Shown here: positions 5,479 through 6,043 of the stretch, one piece after another
Layout: each line of letters begins with the position of its first letter
How positions within the stretch are numbered: the first letter of the stretch is position 1
Assembly: GCA_025360285.1 (NCBI GenBank)
Contig: JANYCM010000105.1
Location: 1 to 6,043, forward strand
Direction of reading: 5' to 3'
Length of the DNA: 6,043 nucleotides
From: Sphingomonadales bacterium
GTDB taxonomy: Bacteria; Pseudomonadota; Alphaproteobacteria; Sphingomonadales; Sphingomonadaceae
Notes under the pieces: model-generated
Told to the model about the DNA's origin: nothing
Database searches by the model: none
Seen by the model: the letters and a program-made list of their open reading frames with translations, nothing else
Program-made: the position numbers and the translations under genes

Positions 5479-6043
5479 GTGAGCAAGCAGCACCTCTATC
5501 TCGTCGATGGCTCCGGCTATATCTTTCGCGCCTATCACCGGCTGCCGCCGCTGACCGATCCGCAGGGCACGCCGGTCGGCGCGGTCTATGGCTTTACCGC
5601 CATGCTGTGGAAACTGATCGGCGAGCTCAACAAGGCCGAGGCGCCGACGCATCTGGCGGTCATCCTCGATGCCGGCAGCCATACCTTCCGCAATGACATG
5701 TATGCCGAATACAAGGCGCACCGGCCGCCGCCGCCCGAAGATCTGGTACCGCAATTCCCGCTGATCCGTGATGCGGTGCGTGCGTTCAGCGTGCCGTGCA
5801 TCGAGGAAGCCGGTTATGAAGCCGATGACATCATCGCTTCCTATGCGCTGGCGGCGAAACGCGCCGGGTTCGATGTCACCATCGTTTCGTCCGACAAGGA
5901 TCTGATGCAGTTGATCCAGCCGGGCATCGATTGCCTCGACACGATGAAGAATCAGCGTATCGACCGCGCCGAAGTCATCGAAAAATTCGGCGTGCCCCCC
6001 GAACAGGTCGGCGACGTGCTGGCGCTGATGGGCGACACCGCCG
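5479..6043 (+). CDS. polA: DNA polymerase I, N-terminal part (cut by window edge)
   Basis: The first 188 residues of DNA polymerase I, which acts in Okazaki fragment maturation and repair. The window covers most of the 5'-3' exonuclease (FEN-type) domain; any proofreading domain and the polymerase domain lie beyond the edge. Visible motifs are YLVDGSGYIFRAYH (7-20, D10), VYGFTAML (36-43), LDAGSHTFRND (63-73, D64), YKAHRPPPPEDL (78-89), GYEADDIIASYA (112-123, E114, D116, D117), VSSDKDLMQL (136-145, D139, D141) and ALMGD (182-186, D186). These acidic residues match the metal-binding set of bacterial 5' nucleases. The start is a GTG; the frame is unbroken to the edge. Segments such as PPPPEDLVPQF fit full-length PolA rather than a stand-alone exonuclease, but the end is unseen. 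It is divergent from the metallo-hydrolase across 98 bp. Confidence 0.95.
   Translation, partial: MSKQHLYLVDGSGYIFRAYHRLPPLTDPQGTPVGAVYGFTAMLWKLIGELNKAEAPTHLAVILDAGSHTFRNDMYAEYKAHRPPPPEDLVPQFPLIRDAVRAFSVPCIEEAGYEADDIIASYALAAKRAGFDVTIVSSDKDLMQLIQPGIDCLDTMKNQRIDRAEVIEKFGVPPEQVGDVLALMGDTA

Overview
The window is dense, GC-rich bacterial chromosome with seven near-contiguous protein genes plus the 5' end of an eighth. It holds no RNA gene, insertion sequence, integrase or CRISPR array that I can see. Base composition, the style of the proteins, frequent weak or absent Shine-Dalgarno sites and stop/start overlaps suggest an alphaproteobacterium, most likely Sphingomonadales. This assignment is inference from general resemblance, with no marker gene to prove it.

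Positions 1-3718 are all on the minus strand and read right to left: a GlxA-type transcriptional regulator (DJ-1/PfpI domain plus AraC helix-turn-helix), leuD (isopropylmalate isomerase small subunit), a RidA-family deaminase, leuB (3-isopropylmalate dehydrogenase) and a DUF502 membrane protein cut by the window edge. Spacing is 26 nt, then a 4-nt ATGA overlap, then 91 nt, then a 1-nt TAATG overlap. The run could therefore be one transcription unit. leuC, the usual partner of leuD, is not in the window; the regulator sits in its expected place. The RidA protein plausibly protects branched-chain amino acid synthesis from reactive enamine/imine intermediates. The 91-nt ridA-leuB gap holds two adjacent imperfect hairpins.

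Divergent from the regulator, across an 80-bp gap with short palindromes and a perfect TTGACA, lies a plus-strand gene (3799-4485) for a DJ-1/PfpI enzyme closely resembling isonitrile hydratase. Enzyme and regulator share the same fold and both keep the nucleophile-elbow cysteine. This suggests a self-contained sensor/enzyme pair, possibly for isonitriles or related compounds. It is the most interesting arrangement here.

Tail to tail with that enzyme (7-nt gap) is a minus-strand exported metallo-beta-lactamase-fold hydrolase of the methyl parathion hydrolase-like group (4493-5380). Its 98-bp upstream region holds a plausible promoter overlapped by a perfect 6-bp inverted repeat. That region is shared with the divergent polA (from 5479, GTG start), whose 5' nuclease domain runs off the right edge.
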